Shown here piece after piece: positions 37,690-49,419 of a stretch of 64,000 nucleotides of DNA. Numbering within the stretch: the first letter of the stretch is position 1; the number at the start of each line of letters is the position of its first letter. The position numbers and the translations under genes are program-made. The stretch is from Solea solea (lineage: Eukaryota > Chordata > Actinopteri > Pleuronectiformes > Soleidae). Where the stretch lies: NCBI RefSeq assembly GCF_958295425.1, contig NC_081142.1, forward strand, positions 6,590,917 to 6,654,916. The letters are read 5' to 3'. Under the pieces are notes generated by a model that searched no databases, was not told the DNA's origin, and worked only from the letters and a program-made list of their open reading frames with translations.

Positions 37690-40600
37690 CTGTAGAAATT
37701 TCTGAGCATTTGAGTTAATGAAAAAGACTTCCTGTGAGCCGGGGTGAATAACGTTGGGAGGAATGAATGGAGGGAGATATGACTCACATATTCCAAACAT
37801 GAGTGTCAAAGTAAGATCCTCATGTCAAATGTGGCACTGAGATATAAATGAATAACACTGAATACAATATAATGAAAGCCTAAAGAGAGATGAAACACAC
37901 ACACACACTGAAACAGTAACTTAAGTGTCATTTAAAAAAAGCAACAAAACAATAAATAAATCTAAGATAACTTGAACTTAACCTCGGTGTCAAAATCCAT
38001 TAATTCCTGGAGGAGTCAGCATTGATGATGCGTCTCCCTCACTATTAATTATGCCGCTTGCTCTGTGAAATTACAGTGATAATTTTGTTGACTCCGTCTA
38101 TAAAATCTCAGATAAAAACAAATTATTCATGCATTCTGGTGGTTATTTGCTGCAATTTTCTAGCCTCTGTAAACACCATCCTTGTGTGTGCCGTTTCTTT
38201 TACATTGCACATCTTACACTGTCAAGTGCTATCACTCTCCAGGGGATGTTTTGCAGTAATTAGTCTTGCACACTCTGAGCTGATTCACACATTTCTTGAG
38301 TCACTAGTTCACTGAGAGGATTATAGGGACATTTTATACACTCTGCGACAAACATCCATCCATCCATGTAGACAATAAAGCAAATACAATGACTACAATA
38401 AGATATTTTGTCCAAATAACATTTAAGACAAATCTTAATAAATGCGTTGTGAACACTTAAGGGTATTACAAAATTGTTGTTGAATGTTTTCCCCCTTCAA
38501 TTTCAATCCACGGCTCCTTAATCTAAATGATTAATGACAGTGTAAGTGTGTTTTATTCCAAACAGGGACGTTTTGCTGCAACTGTCAAACAGAGTAAATG
38601 TGGCGCCTGTAGCTGTGCCGGCAGTGAGTGCATGAGTGTGATTTTTATGTTAAAACCCACAATTAGATGTTAAAATCTATCTTAAATGACCTGACATGTA
38701 TTGCAATAATTGTTGCTATTGACTGATTTGAGAATTCTTATTGTACCAACTTTTTTTTAAGTCATATTACCCAGCCCTACATCCATCCATTCATTCATCA
38801 CTTTGAGGATCACAGAGGGAGCTGAAGCCAATTGAAAAAATAAAACCTTGGCTTAAGGATACTGTTATTCTTCAATAGGACTTCCTCCAGTTTTGGAAGA
38901 CGATACAGTCCCTCTACATTTTCTATGGAGTTGTTATCAGCCTCCAAGACCTGCAAGCAAAAATAAGTCATTTTAATTGCAGACGGAAAAAAAAACGTAA
39001 TCACTACATATTTTTCCTGCCGTTATCAAGAAAAAGTAGGACACACATGTAAGTGAGACAATTGGATTTAAAAAGCAGCTTTATCACCTCTAGGCACTGC
39101 AACATAGCAAACTGAGGAGGCAGCCGCTGCAGCTGATTAGAAGACAGATTGATATGGGTGACCAATAAGAGCTGGTCCAGGTGGCATAAAGTTGTCAGGT
39201 TCTGTAACAAATGAAAGAAAAACCAGGATGAATGAACTGAATGAACTCTATAGCAGATTTAAGATGGGAAAGTGAGACATCTTGTCATGATTCCAACCTT
39301 GTCAGAAATACTGAAGACGCGCACTTCAGCATACTCCATTTTCATGATGGTGTTTTCTATCATAAACTTGCTACACAAATCACTGTAATATGCAGAGCGC
39401 ATTGAATCCACTTCCTGGGGGAGAGAACGACAGAATTCAGTTGCCGAGCCTTTTATTCCTTTCTGTACCGCAGCCAAATATAGAGCTGGTACTCACTCGA
39501 AGTGTTTTGAAGTGATCGAGAGTCTCCTTTTCATATCCCAGAGGATCTAGCGCCCTCATCAGGAGGATAATAGTCAGTAAGCACCCTGCCAAAGCAATGA
39601 AGACGGTTCAGTTGCAACTCGAAAACACCATCATCAATAACAAATTACATAATTTTACATTTCTCTGTGACGATGTAGCGACTTTAAGAGAGCTTACATT
39701 TATTGAGTGGCTCCATTTCTTGAAGCTGATTGCATGTCTGGAGCTCTGACTGTAACACGGAGGTTTTCTCCACAGAGAGTTCACTCCTATGGATAAAGAG
39801 CAATTGTCAGAAACTACTCCTTTAAAACAAACAAAGAAGAAACCATAGAACACAGTGCTATTTATTGGGTCAAAAAAGTACCTGAAAAGTTCCTGATCTG
39901 TAGCAGAATCCCGACAATAACTCTCAGCTCGACCTGAGAACGATAAATGAATGAAGCTTTAAAAACACTTTAGGGAAATACACATATATTTGACATGCCA
40001 TAAACACCATGTATGTCACCTGTGTAAAGAGCACAGTCTTTGTGAGTGGGTTTTTCAGTCCAATGCACGGTCAGGTTGTGCTCATTAGTGATGTCGCTTA
40101 TCGTTCCATGAGGCAAGTCACAAATCTGAGTGTTACGATTTAAGGATTTAACTCAAAGAGGATCCTCAGAGGTGAAAAACGTTTCATTTTCAACAAACAA
40201 TCCACCTATCCAGCAACTTATGTTAATTTACTTCAAATTATGAATGAATATCATAATGAGAAATGTGAATGAAAATCACCATGTGATAAAGCTGAAGAAC
40301 AAATATTCTCAGCTATTTTTTTAAATCGAGTCATTCATTCATTCATTTTTTTTACTTTTTTACATTAGTTTTCTTCCAACAAAAGGAAAGTGTTGTCAAT
40401 GATATCCAGTATACAGCAGCTCTCCCGCTGCGGGGACTTCTGCAAAAAAGAACATGTGGTAACACTGATCAAAGTTTTGTGAGGAAAACTCCTTCTCTTG
40501 AGAGCATCAGTCAACACTGAAGCAATAGTTCAGGCTTTTTGAAGTGTGGTCGTATGAGGTACTTTCATATAGTCAGAGCTTCCTGAGCTGTGTGTGCCCC

Positions 40601-43600
40601 CCTACTGGCCCACTGAACCTGGAACCAACATAAGACAGGCTCAGTGAACACAAGGCTGCCAGCAGGGACACAAGGAAAAAGGTTTTAGCCACTTAAAGAA
40701 AGGCTCAACTAATAAATCTAATCGAATCTACTCTACACCCGCTTGAGTCTTTGATACTTTAAGAATAAGCTTGCCACTTTATCTCGCTGTTACACAGCCT
40801 TTTCAAACTGGAAACTTAATCATTTAAACTGCCTCCTGATCCAAAGTACTTAGAGAAAATCAGTGTTGTTATGGGGATACAGGAGCTGCTGGTCTGCTGC
40901 TGCCTTGTTTGCTAAATTTGTGTCATTTAGGTAAATTTGAACAAAAGACTGCAAACACAAAAGTACACACAACTGAACCTCTGGTGGAAGCAGCAGTGGA
41001 CCACAACTTCTGTATGCAGTGATGCTAGAATTAACAGAAAACATTTCATTGGCTGAGCCCAGCGACTGAAGCATCCTTGTTTACCCACTGGCAGCCATGT
41101 TTTCAGTGACTATAAGCTTCCTTGTCTCAAACAGCACTGACTATGTTTCAGTGCTTGATACAAGCTGAATACAAATCTGAACTATGATTAACACAAAGGC
41201 AAAGGATACCCAGACGGGGCAGAATTTGAAACGTGGGTGGACACTCCTCCACTCCACCTTCTGAGGCTGACCGTCCAGGACCAGCAGCAGGCCAATTGTC
41301 TGCGCCTGTCACACAAAAGGCAGGAAGAAAAGTTGTTGAGTGACAGTGGGGTATCGCATGGATACCAGTTTTTAAAAACTCTTCACATAGAGAACACACT
41401 GTAAGATCGTTTTTGTAATTTTCTCCTCAAATTCTTACACTTTTTACACTAACAAGAACAAAGCCATGAGGTATAAATGAGTCTTTTGGTGCTTCGGCCT
41501 GACTGTGAAGTGACCATGATATGAAAACTAGAGGTGATACATGTTTTTAAATGCCCTTGTGGCACTTCAACAGCATAAATCACTAGGAATGTATGCTGGC
41601 AAGTGAGACAGTGTTGGTCAAATATTTTCAAACACATTTGAATCCCAATAGGAAACCACTATCCAGTCTCTGGGCACAGAGCGAACAAAAATTATCAGTG
41701 AATGGATGATGATTGAACCTAATTGCTCATCATCACCACCCCTAATACTGCCACACTGAGCAGCTGATGGTGTGAGAAGATTTTTCAGGAATATGCTGAG
41801 TTTCTGTTTGGCGATAAACCAAAGTCATAAAATGTTAAAAAAAAAAAAAATGTTTTAGTAAACTGACCCAGAGGCACGATTATGACTTTATGGCAGAAGA
41901 GAAAAATGACAAAGATGTCGTACAGATGACCTTCTCATGACTTGCAGAATAAGTCTGTAGCACTTGTACGTTTGTTCCTCCTAAATCACGAGTACATCAC
42001 GTGACTTTCCAAGGAACTTATCATACAACTGTTTCTTGTATGAGGCCTAATGTTACATCTAACTTGTTGAGCATCATTTTGGCCAAATCATTTCATATTT
42101 CACAACCTATTTTCTTACAGAAAAGGTCATTGACTGTGTTCTTGCTCTACATCTATATACCTATAATCTATCGTCTGTTCTGTGGTGCATTACAGGAATT
42201 ACTTAGTTTAGTATACAGAGGTACCCACAGTGACACACAATGTAATATGTGTCAAGTTGTTAATGTTTTAATGTCACTGTGTTGAGGGATCATCAGTGTT
42301 CTAGAATGTGGCACCAGCCTGACTAAGTAAGAATAAAAAAACAAACAAACAAAAAAAACACTCACATTAACAGGCCTGGAAAAGGCAACCGCTACTCTCT
42401 CGTCTTCCCGGCTAATGAACACACAGCTGATCATCTCATCCCGTTCCGCTGTGTAAGAGATAAAAAACCTGTTAGATAACTTAATCAAGTTTAGGAAATA
42501 CAGTATTTTGCTAGTACAGGACAATGTGGTATGTACTTTCATCCATATTCTTAAATAAAATACAAAAACGTGGTCATACCTCGACCTAGCAACCAGCGAT
42601 AGTAGAACCAAGCACTCTGGTCGTTGGGGTCGGTGAAGAAAGCATTTTGTACAAGCTCATATTCTGACAGAAAATGGATATAGTAAGTAGTTGAATGTGG
42701 ACATTTTTTTGTTGACAACAGAAAGAGGTATTTACCTTTGAGTAGCTGCTCTTCACAGACACGATGGGACTGAGTTTGCGGAGAAGGTGGAGGGGAGGTT
42801 TGTGGAGCCTTGAGGCATGGTGACGGCGCCTCAGGAGACTCCGGGTGGAGAAGTGGCAGCAGGGTGCTGCGGTAGTGCCAGCTGGAGTAGTTGGAGAAGT
42901 TGGAGCCAATAAGTCGATCGGTGAACTCCAGCTCCTGATCCACAGGCACACCAGACATCTTCACAACCAGACGGCGATAATCCCAACAATGGACTTGTTT
43001 AAAAAAGGAGAATACGGTACAACAGAGCATCAGTAATGAAAAGAAATGGATCAGGGATGTACCATATAGTGACCTGCAAAGCCAGTCAAATTTTCACATT
43101 TTGTCATGTTGTAGCTTTATGCTAAAATCTATCTAAAGAGTATACCTCATCAATCTGTTCTTCATACCCCACAACATTTAGTTTGAGCACCCTTAGGAGT
43201 GAGTATATTTTACAGTCTTCTGGGGTATGATGTTAACAAAAGCTGTCATGGCTATTGCAATTCCACAATAACATTGTGTTGTCATGACCACCCAAAAGAA
43301 AAGAAATCGGATGTGCCATCAAGGGAAAAGATGATAGTCCCCGAGCACAGTGGATCACCCACAGTGTAAAGCATATCCTTCACTGCGGCACGGTACGTAT
43401 GCGATAAGTTATACTAAGTGCTCAGACGTCAGATGTGATACTGCGCTGTCGTGTCTGTCACATTTTTTTCTCTCCCCCTGCCCCACAGCTATAGCTTAAC
43501 AGGTGATAAAAGTGGGAAGACAGGGAGGGGATACTAAAAGATAATGTTTTGCATTAACATTTAGGCGTGTCATTTAGGCTGCACATATCTAGGCGAGCGA

Positions 43601-45969
43601 GCAGCAACCAAACAACAGCACAACAGGGATAATGTCATAGCTGTATAAATGGTTTGACAGAGTTGTGTGGTGAGGAAAAAAAAACACAGCGACAGCCCTT
43701 AAAATGTGACAAAAGTAAGGGCCCACACTTTCTGAGTGCACTGTATCTGGATTACGTGTCTATGTTTTCTTGCTTTTTCCCCTTTTCTGCCCTATTACTC
43801 ACAATTGCGGTCGTCCACACTCAGACAGAGATCACACAGGCTCAGCTCTCTGGCCCAATCGGGTCGAGGCAATCGCGCAGAGACCCAACATCTGTGGTGC
43901 CAGCAGCCATAAGACTTTGGATTCGCCTTCAGGCAAGACTCCAAAAATGACAGCTCTGCTTCGTACAGCTTCTGCACTTCATCCTCATCCCTGGATGGAA
44001 CATTGAGGAACAGTAAATATTATTCTCATGTCAAACAAACCCATTTACACAGCAAAAAGCAGTGTCATTCAAAATTGTTAAAACTTTACTTCACAGTTTC
44101 TTGGTGCATCAGTATCTCTCTTCTGTAATTCCACAAGGTCGCAAAGTCAGGATTGGAAGAAAGCAGCTGCTGAGTGAGCTGTAGAGCCTCATCATCCAAA
44201 ACACCATTCTTCCTCTGTCATCCAGGAGAGAGTGTGAGGGAAATAAAAAGCAGACGTCAAGCAGACATTGGAAAAAAGTACATATATCCTATACCTATAT
44301 CAATGTTAACTACACCAACAACAAACCAGTATTTGAGTATGACTTGCTGAAAAATAAAAAAAATCCCAACCAGACCTAAAATCTTTGTGACAAACCTTAT
44401 CGAAACATGCATCTCGTACAGCAACGTATATCTTCAGTTTCTTCTCTCGCTCCTTTCTTTTCTCCTCCTCTTGCTGGGCAGTAGATTTAATCTTTAGACG
44501 TCCGTGCTGTTAAAAAAAAAGGGAAAAGAATGTCAGATACGGAAAGTAATTACTTAATTGAATCTTCCAGGTCTCACCAGCTCCCAAGCTTCTAAAAATT
44601 GAAAATATATCTATTATTATTAAGTATTATACTTGATGACTCTTTTAAATATCATGTTTAGCAATTAGTAAAAAAAAAAAATGTGATTGAGACCAGATAG
44701 CCATTATTCTGTTTGTGTTGGATTATGGTGATATTGTTTGAACGTTTCATCCCAGTGTTTACACCTGCTGGACACTGAGGTTCATCATAAATTTTAAAGC
44801 CCTTACACATCAACGCATTTAAATTCCAGGGCTGGACGGTCACATTTACTGAATGTATTGGTCTCTAAATTCACTGACATTTAGAGACGAATATATTTTA
44901 TTAAAGCGGTGGAAATTATGCCCTTCACTTCCATGATTTCTACTTTGCTCCTTCTGATTGAAATCATTTGACCAGCTGACTCTTGAGAGAGATAGAAATA
45001 GAGCTGCTCTCATTTTCTCTGAATAACTTCAAGTCATGCAAATCTGGTTGTGGATGTTTCAACTGTTTGATCACTGAATGGTGACAATTTTATGCCTATT
45101 TTGATATTAGCAGATTATGTACTTTGTATGTAATTTTACAATAATTTGTTGTGTGTTGTTTGTAACCAGTCATACCCAGAACTGAACCAGGTCCCAGAGG
45201 GGGTTCAGTTTTATAATGTTATAGCCCCCTCTGTTCGAGCTTCAACTTTAATAGAAATAATACATACTCAGTGTTGCATATTATAGGCCCAAGGTAATAT
45301 GTTGCCAAGAGAATTTCACATGTGCTTTGACCATGTTAACATCGGCCTCTTTAAAGAATACAGTGGGGCTGCAACAAACGATTATTTTCATAATTGATGA
45401 ATCTGTTGATTATTTTGTCGATTAATCAAGTACTTGTTTGATCCGTAAAATGTCTGATGTTCATCAGTTTCTCAAACCTGAAAATGATTGATATTCACTA
45501 TGAAGAAGCTGAAAAATCTGAAAATGTGTTTTAGTTCTTTAAAAACTGCTTAATCAATTACCAGAATATTTGATGATTATCTTAGTAAACGAGTAATTGT
45601 TTCAGCCATAGAATACTGCACTTTGTTAATACTGCATTGAGCATGTTTGCTCCATTGTAGGTTAAAATTAAGAAAGCCAGTATGGAGTCGGTAATTTTCA
45701 TGCTTTACTGTGAGATGCATGAATTAATCTGCCGACTGAATAACTGAATGAATGTTGTATGTTATGCTGCAGTCAAACTCCAGGCTTAGAACTGTGCATC
45801 CACAATCATGCATGTGGACACATTAATATGATTTCCTTTTGCAATCCTTGTATTCCTGTCTGTTTTTATAATCATCTGAATATTAATATGAATATACTGA
45901 AGTATACATTGCGTTATATATATGCCCATATTTGGAAACAATACGAGTAAATGATGAAGTTCTTACCAT
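37553..45969 (-). CDS. rabggta: Rab geranylgeranyltransferase subunit alpha, 16 coding exons
   Basis: Coding exons in order: 45969-45967 (ATG only), 44506-44396, 44214-44090, 43990-43803, 42993-42736, 42663-42580, 42448-42366, 41305-41210, 40125-40020, 39933-39882, 39786-39698, 39585-39497, 39414-39298, 39201-39088, 38950-38863, 37689-37553. Phases agree throughout; 579 residues (human 567). With the beta subunit and REP it attaches geranylgeranyl groups to C-terminal cysteines of Rab GTPases in the cytosol. Visible: N-terminal MHGRLKIK, whose His2 is known from the structure to reach the catalytic zinc; five prenyltransferase-alpha repeats ([13 protein letters not shown] about 59-71, [13 protein letters not shown] 103-115, DDRNFHCWDYRR to 150, [28 protein letters not shown]); an Ig-like domain around 257-360; and C-terminal leucine-rich repeats ([39 protein letters not shown]). 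A Pro/Ser-rich insert lies between repeats 4 and 5. Confidence 0.96.
38690..38785 (-). repeat. Possible hAT miniature-element end
   Basis: Reverse strand begins TAGGGCTGGGTAATATGAC. This resembles a common fish and vertebrate element end (GGGCTGGGCAATATG). The other end was not found. Confidence 0.35.
38863..38950 (-). CDS. rabggta: rabggta exon 16 (residues 506-534)
   Basis: Leucine-rich repeat: [29 protein letters not shown]. Confidence 0.94.
39088..39201 (-). CDS. rabggta: rabggta exon 15 (residues 468-505)
   Basis: First leucine-rich repeats: [20 protein letters not shown]. Confidence 0.95.
39298..39414 (-). CDS. rabggta: rabggta exon 14 (residues 429-467)
   Basis: [39 protein letters not shown]. 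Confidence 0.94.
39497..39585 (-). CDS. rabggta: rabggta exon 13 (residues 399-428)
   Basis: [30 protein letters not shown]. Confidence 0.95.
39698..39786 (-). CDS. rabggta: rabggta exon 12 (residues 369-398)
   Basis: [29 protein letters not shown]. Confidence 0.94.
39882..39933 (-). CDS. rabggta: rabggta exon 11 (residues 352-368)
   Basis: A 52-base exon encoding [17 protein letters not shown], close to human GWCRDSTTDEQLF. Confidence 0.92.
40020..40125 (-). CDS. rabggta: rabggta exon 10 (residues 317-351)
   Basis: [20 protein letters not shown] then [15 protein letters not shown]; aligns with human LCDLPAASLNDQ. Confidence 0.9.
41210..41305 (-). CDS. rabggta: rabggta exon 9 (residues 285-316)
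   Basis: [20 protein letters not shown], aligning with the human LLLMVDDSPLIVEW stretch. The true frame is not the longest open frame here. Confidence 0.9.
42366..42448 (-). CDS. rabggta: rabggta exon 8 (residues 257-284)
   Basis: [20 protein letters not shown]; start of the Ig-like domain. Confidence 0.92.
42580..42663 (-). CDS. rabggta: rabggta exon 7 (residues 229-256)
   Basis: [20 protein letters not shown], fifth repeat; nearly identical to human. Confidence 0.96.
42736..42993 (-). CDS. rabggta: rabggta exon 6 (residues 143-228)
   Basis: [28 protein letters not shown], then a Pro/Ser-rich loop ([19 protein letters not shown]) longer than in human. Confidence 0.94.
43803..43990 (-). 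CDS. rabggta: rabggta exon 5 (residues 80-142)
   Basis: [20 protein letters not shown]: second repeat and start of the third, ending SVDDRN. Confidence 0.95.
44090..44214 (-). CDS. rabggta: rabggta exon 4 (residues 39-80)
   Basis: First prenyltransferase repeat, [14 protein letters not shown]. The donor is AA|GTAAAG. Confidence 0.94.
44396..44506 (-). CDS. rabggta: rabggta exon 3 (residues 2-38)
   Basis: [12 protein letters not shown], then a strongly charged helix ([15 protein letters not shown]). Confidence 0.95.
45361..45609 (+). repeat. GCTGCAAC / CGATTATTTT miniature element, copy 2
   Basis: CAGTGGGGCTGCAACAAACG start, ATTATTTTCATAATTGAT, TTTGTCGATTAATCAAGTAC, GATCCGTAAAATGTC, ending near GTAATTGTTTCAGCC. 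Lies in rabggta intron 2. Confidence 0.65.
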
Positions 45970-46049
45970 TCTTTCTCTTTGTGAAGGAAACTTCTTTCTC
46001 CAAAAGTCTGTTTATGTTGGCAGATGAATGATGGGATTCAGAATTAGGC
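45967..46049 (-). CDS. rabggta: rabggta exon 2: 5' UTR plus the initiator ATG only
   Basis: Only 45969-45967 is coding. The ATG is followed at once by the donor GTAAGA, so the start codon is the last codon of the exon and His2 begins the next one. The acceptor at 46050 (CACTAG) is plausible. Confidence 0.8.
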
Positions 46050-46348
46050 CTAGTGACGTTCACACGACACAGATGCACAGACAGACAGACATTTAAGTTC
46101 ACGAAAGTTAACACAAAACAGGTCACTTTTGTGAGTTCATAATCAACACACCTGCATTCAGCCTTCAGATAAATGAAGACATGGCACAGAAAAGCCCCAA
46201 AGTAGAAGTTTTATCCCCATTGTCAACAAGCAGAATAGGGCTGGGGTCATTTACAATGCGTCCAAAACAGTACAGAATAACAACAACCCCGCGATAAAAA
46301 CACAGATAACACACTGAACGCAGCGCTTTCTTAGTGTCGAACACTTAC

Positions 46349-46440
46349 CTGGTTTTTAAACTGTCTCTGTGTGTTTGTCTCTGAGAGCTGAATAAACATG
46401 TGTCACTATCATCTATTGCTAACGACAATTGTATATTTCC
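46349..46440 (-). other. rabggta: Probable rabggta non-coding first exon
   Basis: Ends at a strong donor, CCAG|GTAAGTG. The upper end is set only by the distance to the promoter motifs, so the start is approximate. Confidence 0.5.
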
Positions 46441-46444
46441 CCTT

Positions 46445-46480
46445 ACTTCCGGGTCGTGAAACATACGTCACCACGCGTCA
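46445..46480 (-). promoter_or_regulatory. rabggta: rabggta core promoter candidate (ETS and CRE-like sites)
   Basis: The minus strand carries CCGGAAGT (46452-46445), an ETS/GABP site, and GTGACGTA (46471-46464), a CRE-like site. There is no TATA box. This pattern is common for housekeeping genes and fits the role of Rab prenylation. Confidence 0.55.
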
Positions 46481-46511
46481 GCTGCTGCATCCTGGCACTC
46501 GCGATGTTTTG

Positions 46512-46525
46512 TCGCCATCTAGTGG
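46512..46525 (-). promoter_or_regulatory. CTCF-like motif candidate next to the rabggta promoter
   Basis: The minus strand reads CCACTAGATGGCGA, 13 of 14 positions of the core consensus CCASYAGRKGGCRS, about 60 bases upstream of the ETS site. Confidence 0.35.
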
Positions 46526-47732
46526 ACATAAATAAACTTGCGTCCCATAACTCAGTACCATGGATTTATTATCTTTTTCTTATGATGTTATTTCTTTTAT
46601 GCAAGTGCATGATGAGATACATAAGCATTTATTTAATGCAAGGATTAAATATTATTGTGCTCATATCAAGAAAATAAACACATATTATGAAAAAATGCAT
46701 GCCGAAACAAGCACTGCTGTTGCCCAATGTGCTGTGCACAAAAAGCACAAAAATAATTGATTCAAAATACTATAAAAAACAAATGAAGATTAGTAAGAAT
46801 CATAGAATCAACACAACAAAAATAAATGGAAACATATACAATACTCACTTTAATTAATAAGAGGCTTCAATTCTATAATGTTTTAAGTTATTTGGAGGAG
46901 AATTGTTTACTGATTATGGATATTTATTGTAAGATGATGATTCTGTATTTATCAGAAGTCTGAGGTCTAAAGTTTTACCTTGAGTTCAAAACATTAGTAC
47001 TGAAAGAAAAAAGAAAAAAAAACTCTGTTTATAATAGAATATTTTGTGTGTGCAGTTCTTTTCTCTTTTGGAACTATGTGGGATATTTTGCTAACACACA
47101 GATGATTTACCGGAGGTGTGTTGTTTTTGCACTCCATAACAGTACAAGCAATTGTCTGTTTCAATGTTGTGATTCATACAGGAAGTCTCAATGCATGTCT
47201 ATAAACAGGAGGTTACTTGTGTTGTGTTTACCCTACTTTGTCCTCCCTGGTGTCTATTTACCGTGTGTGGAGTGTGGAAACACCTCTAACAAATACATTT
47301 ACTTGCAAGACGCTGAATGACTCTGAACTAAACTGTACCTCTGAGGATTCTTTTTTTCATTTTCAGCCTTGACTTGACTTTTCTTCAGTCTCGCTTGTTA
47401 CTCATTCTCTTCCTTCATGCAGTCGTGTCAAACACAGGGGAGCGTTTGTTTTGACCTGAAGTGTCAGCAAAAGTTATTTCAGTTTTACCCACAAAACCCC
47501 ACATGGCCAACAACAGTGCTGTTCATTTCCTGTCTTGTTGTTTTTGATTTCCAAGATGCTGTTTTAGGTGGGAATCAAAAAGAAAAAATAATCTTTATAA
47601 ATTGCGGAATTAACTAAATGAATAAGGCTGTTTTCATTTCATTTCATTTGTTTAATACAAGATGTTATATCTTATTTGTCATATTTCACGTTCTCCTATT
47701 ACTTTTATTCTTGTTATTAAACACCAGTTCTC

Positions 47733-47860
47733 AGTGGTGGAAATTAATGAATTGCATGTACTCACGTTAATGTAATTGAGAAAGTTATTCTTAAAATTTG
47801 TAATTTTACTTTGACTTGGGAGTACTGTACTACATTTTAAATCCTGTTACTGAGTAACAA
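47733..47860 (+). repeat. AAGTAC-rich dispersed repeat, fragment 2
   Basis: CAGTGGTGGAAATTAATG start, then GTACTCACGTTAATGTAATT, TTTACTTTGACTTGGGAGTA and TACTGAGTAAC. Related to the fragment at 28720-28885. Confidence 0.5.
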
Positions 47861-47892
47861 AATGTTGGCCTGAATTTAAATTAAAAAATAAA

Positions 47893-47915
47893 TATGTACA
47901 TATATATACATATAC

Positions 47916-48002
<87 letters not shown>
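47893..48002. repeat. Compound TA/TATACA microsatellite
   Basis: About 110 bases of TA units with ACACAC and ACATAT interruptions. The peptide predictions across it are artefacts. Confidence 0.9.
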
Positions 48003-48928
48003 CAGAAGTTGCCATTCTCACTTTCGCTGGCACATCTCCCTCCATCCAGAATCTGACCTGCAGCAGCTGCAGCATCATCTGCTCTTTCTTCCCAAAGAGC
48101 AAGAAAATAAAGAGTGAAATTCTGTGACACAACTTCTTTGGCTGGAAAAAAATACATTTTGTGAGTACAAAGACGAGAGAAAATAGAATCTGTCAGGTCT
48201 GCGGCTTCACATGACTGACACAAGAGGACGATAACTTTTGCTTGTGCCATCCATCAGAGCTATTTTTGTCAAAGTTATTTTTAACTTGTGATACGTGTTC
48301 TAAATAACAACAGGGATGTTGATGAGACTAAAACCTGAAACATTTTTAGAACGACCCTGAACCACTCAAAAAATATTTTGAGGCAGATAAAAGAAGCAAG
48401 GAGGAAAAAAAGATGCAACAAATGAGCTGAGAACGACTCGTGACCTCCTCCTGTCACTAATGCTGGGTGATTGATGATAGAAAATGATGGAGCAGTTAAA
48501 AGACTTTTATGTAGTGCAACACAGTGGGTTATTAAATATATTCATAATTGTTTAAAGGTTAGCTCTACTTTGTGGTAGCAGTAAAAGAAGCTTATAACAT
48601 TATAACATGAATAGATGTTACTATAGACTAAAGTTTTGGTGTCAACACATTAAAATACTGTACCTCACAAATCTATTGTTTTGAATTCTATACATCAGAA
48701 TTACTGCTGCGGTGGATATTGTGACACCTGATAATTCAGTCTGTGTCTCCATAACTGGCTTGCATTAATATTATGTGAAGTACATTTATAATCAAATGTT
48801 TCATGCAGTTCATTGTTGCAAGAATAAGTGGATTTTCTTCTTGTCGCTGTGATGATGCACTAAACAACATACTCTATAAAATACAAACAGCATTTATAAA
48901 GTGCATAATTATAAAATACATGTCAAAC

Positions 48929-49080
48929 GTCCATCCATCTTCTACCATTTTATCCTCCATACGAGGGTCAGGCTGTCAATCCCAGCTGACAAAAAAAGAC
49001 AATGTACACCCTGGACAGGTCACCAGTCCATTATAGGGACACATAGAGACAAACAACTATCCACTCTCACACTAACAATC
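48929..49080 (-). repeat. Fish SINE family A, copy 4 (3' half)
   Basis: From the plus strand: CCATCCATCTTCTACCATTT, CGAGGGTCAGGCTGTCAATC, CACCCTGGACAGGTCACCAG, GGACACATAGAGACAAACAA. Confidence 0.75.
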
Positions 49081-49262
49081 TGCATTCTGTCGTTGACTCA
49101 CAGCCACCCAAAGAAAACACAAACTCTGACATGTGACCATTGCGTTCTTTAAAAAAAATGTCTTACATCATGCAAGAAAAGACACCGACTGACTGAACAA
49201 TCTCATTGGTTTAACACTATTTAGTATAATATCCTGTATATAAATTGGGTGAGAATATCCCT

Positions 49263-49419
49263 TTAAGTGCCACGATTCTTATCCAGTAGATTGGTCATCT
49301 CCATCCAGGACAGGTCCCACTGCACTTCTGTCGCATCCTGTATGGTCGCAGGAAGCTTCTCTGCTCGCACCTCCTGTTTGTAAAGCGACCAGCAGATACG
49401 GGTGCAAAACATCTGGTAC
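49263..49419 (-). CDS. Ig receptor coding exon 8 (cytoplasmic tail, stop)
   Basis: YQMFCTRICWSLYKQEVRAE start, ends NLLDKNRGT and TAA. The longer open frame here is in another reading frame and is not phase-compatible with the TM exon. Confidence 0.72.

Larger units (their letters stand above)
46530..49262. other. Intergenic region between rabggta and the Ig receptor
   Basis: AT-rich sequence without a supportable gene. It holds a repeat fragment (47733-47860), a TA tract (47893-48002), a SINE 3' half and the 3' UTR of the Ig receptor. Confidence 0.6.

Noticed and set aside
41148..41399. 83-codon minus-strand frame over rabggta exon 9
   Set aside because: It is in the wrong frame. The frame giving [14 protein letters not shown] fits the human protein and both junction phases.
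42586..42951. 121-codon minus-strand frame over rabggta exon 6
   Set aside because: Out of phase with the conserved repeats; a shadow of the true frame.
43067..43745. Possible transposon in rabggta intron 4, from TATAGTGACCTGCAAAG to GAGTGCACTGTAT
   Set aside because: The ends do not pair convincingly and no target duplication was found.
47876..48250. Open frames with YIYIYIY runs
   Set aside because: Same artefact over a TA/CA tract.
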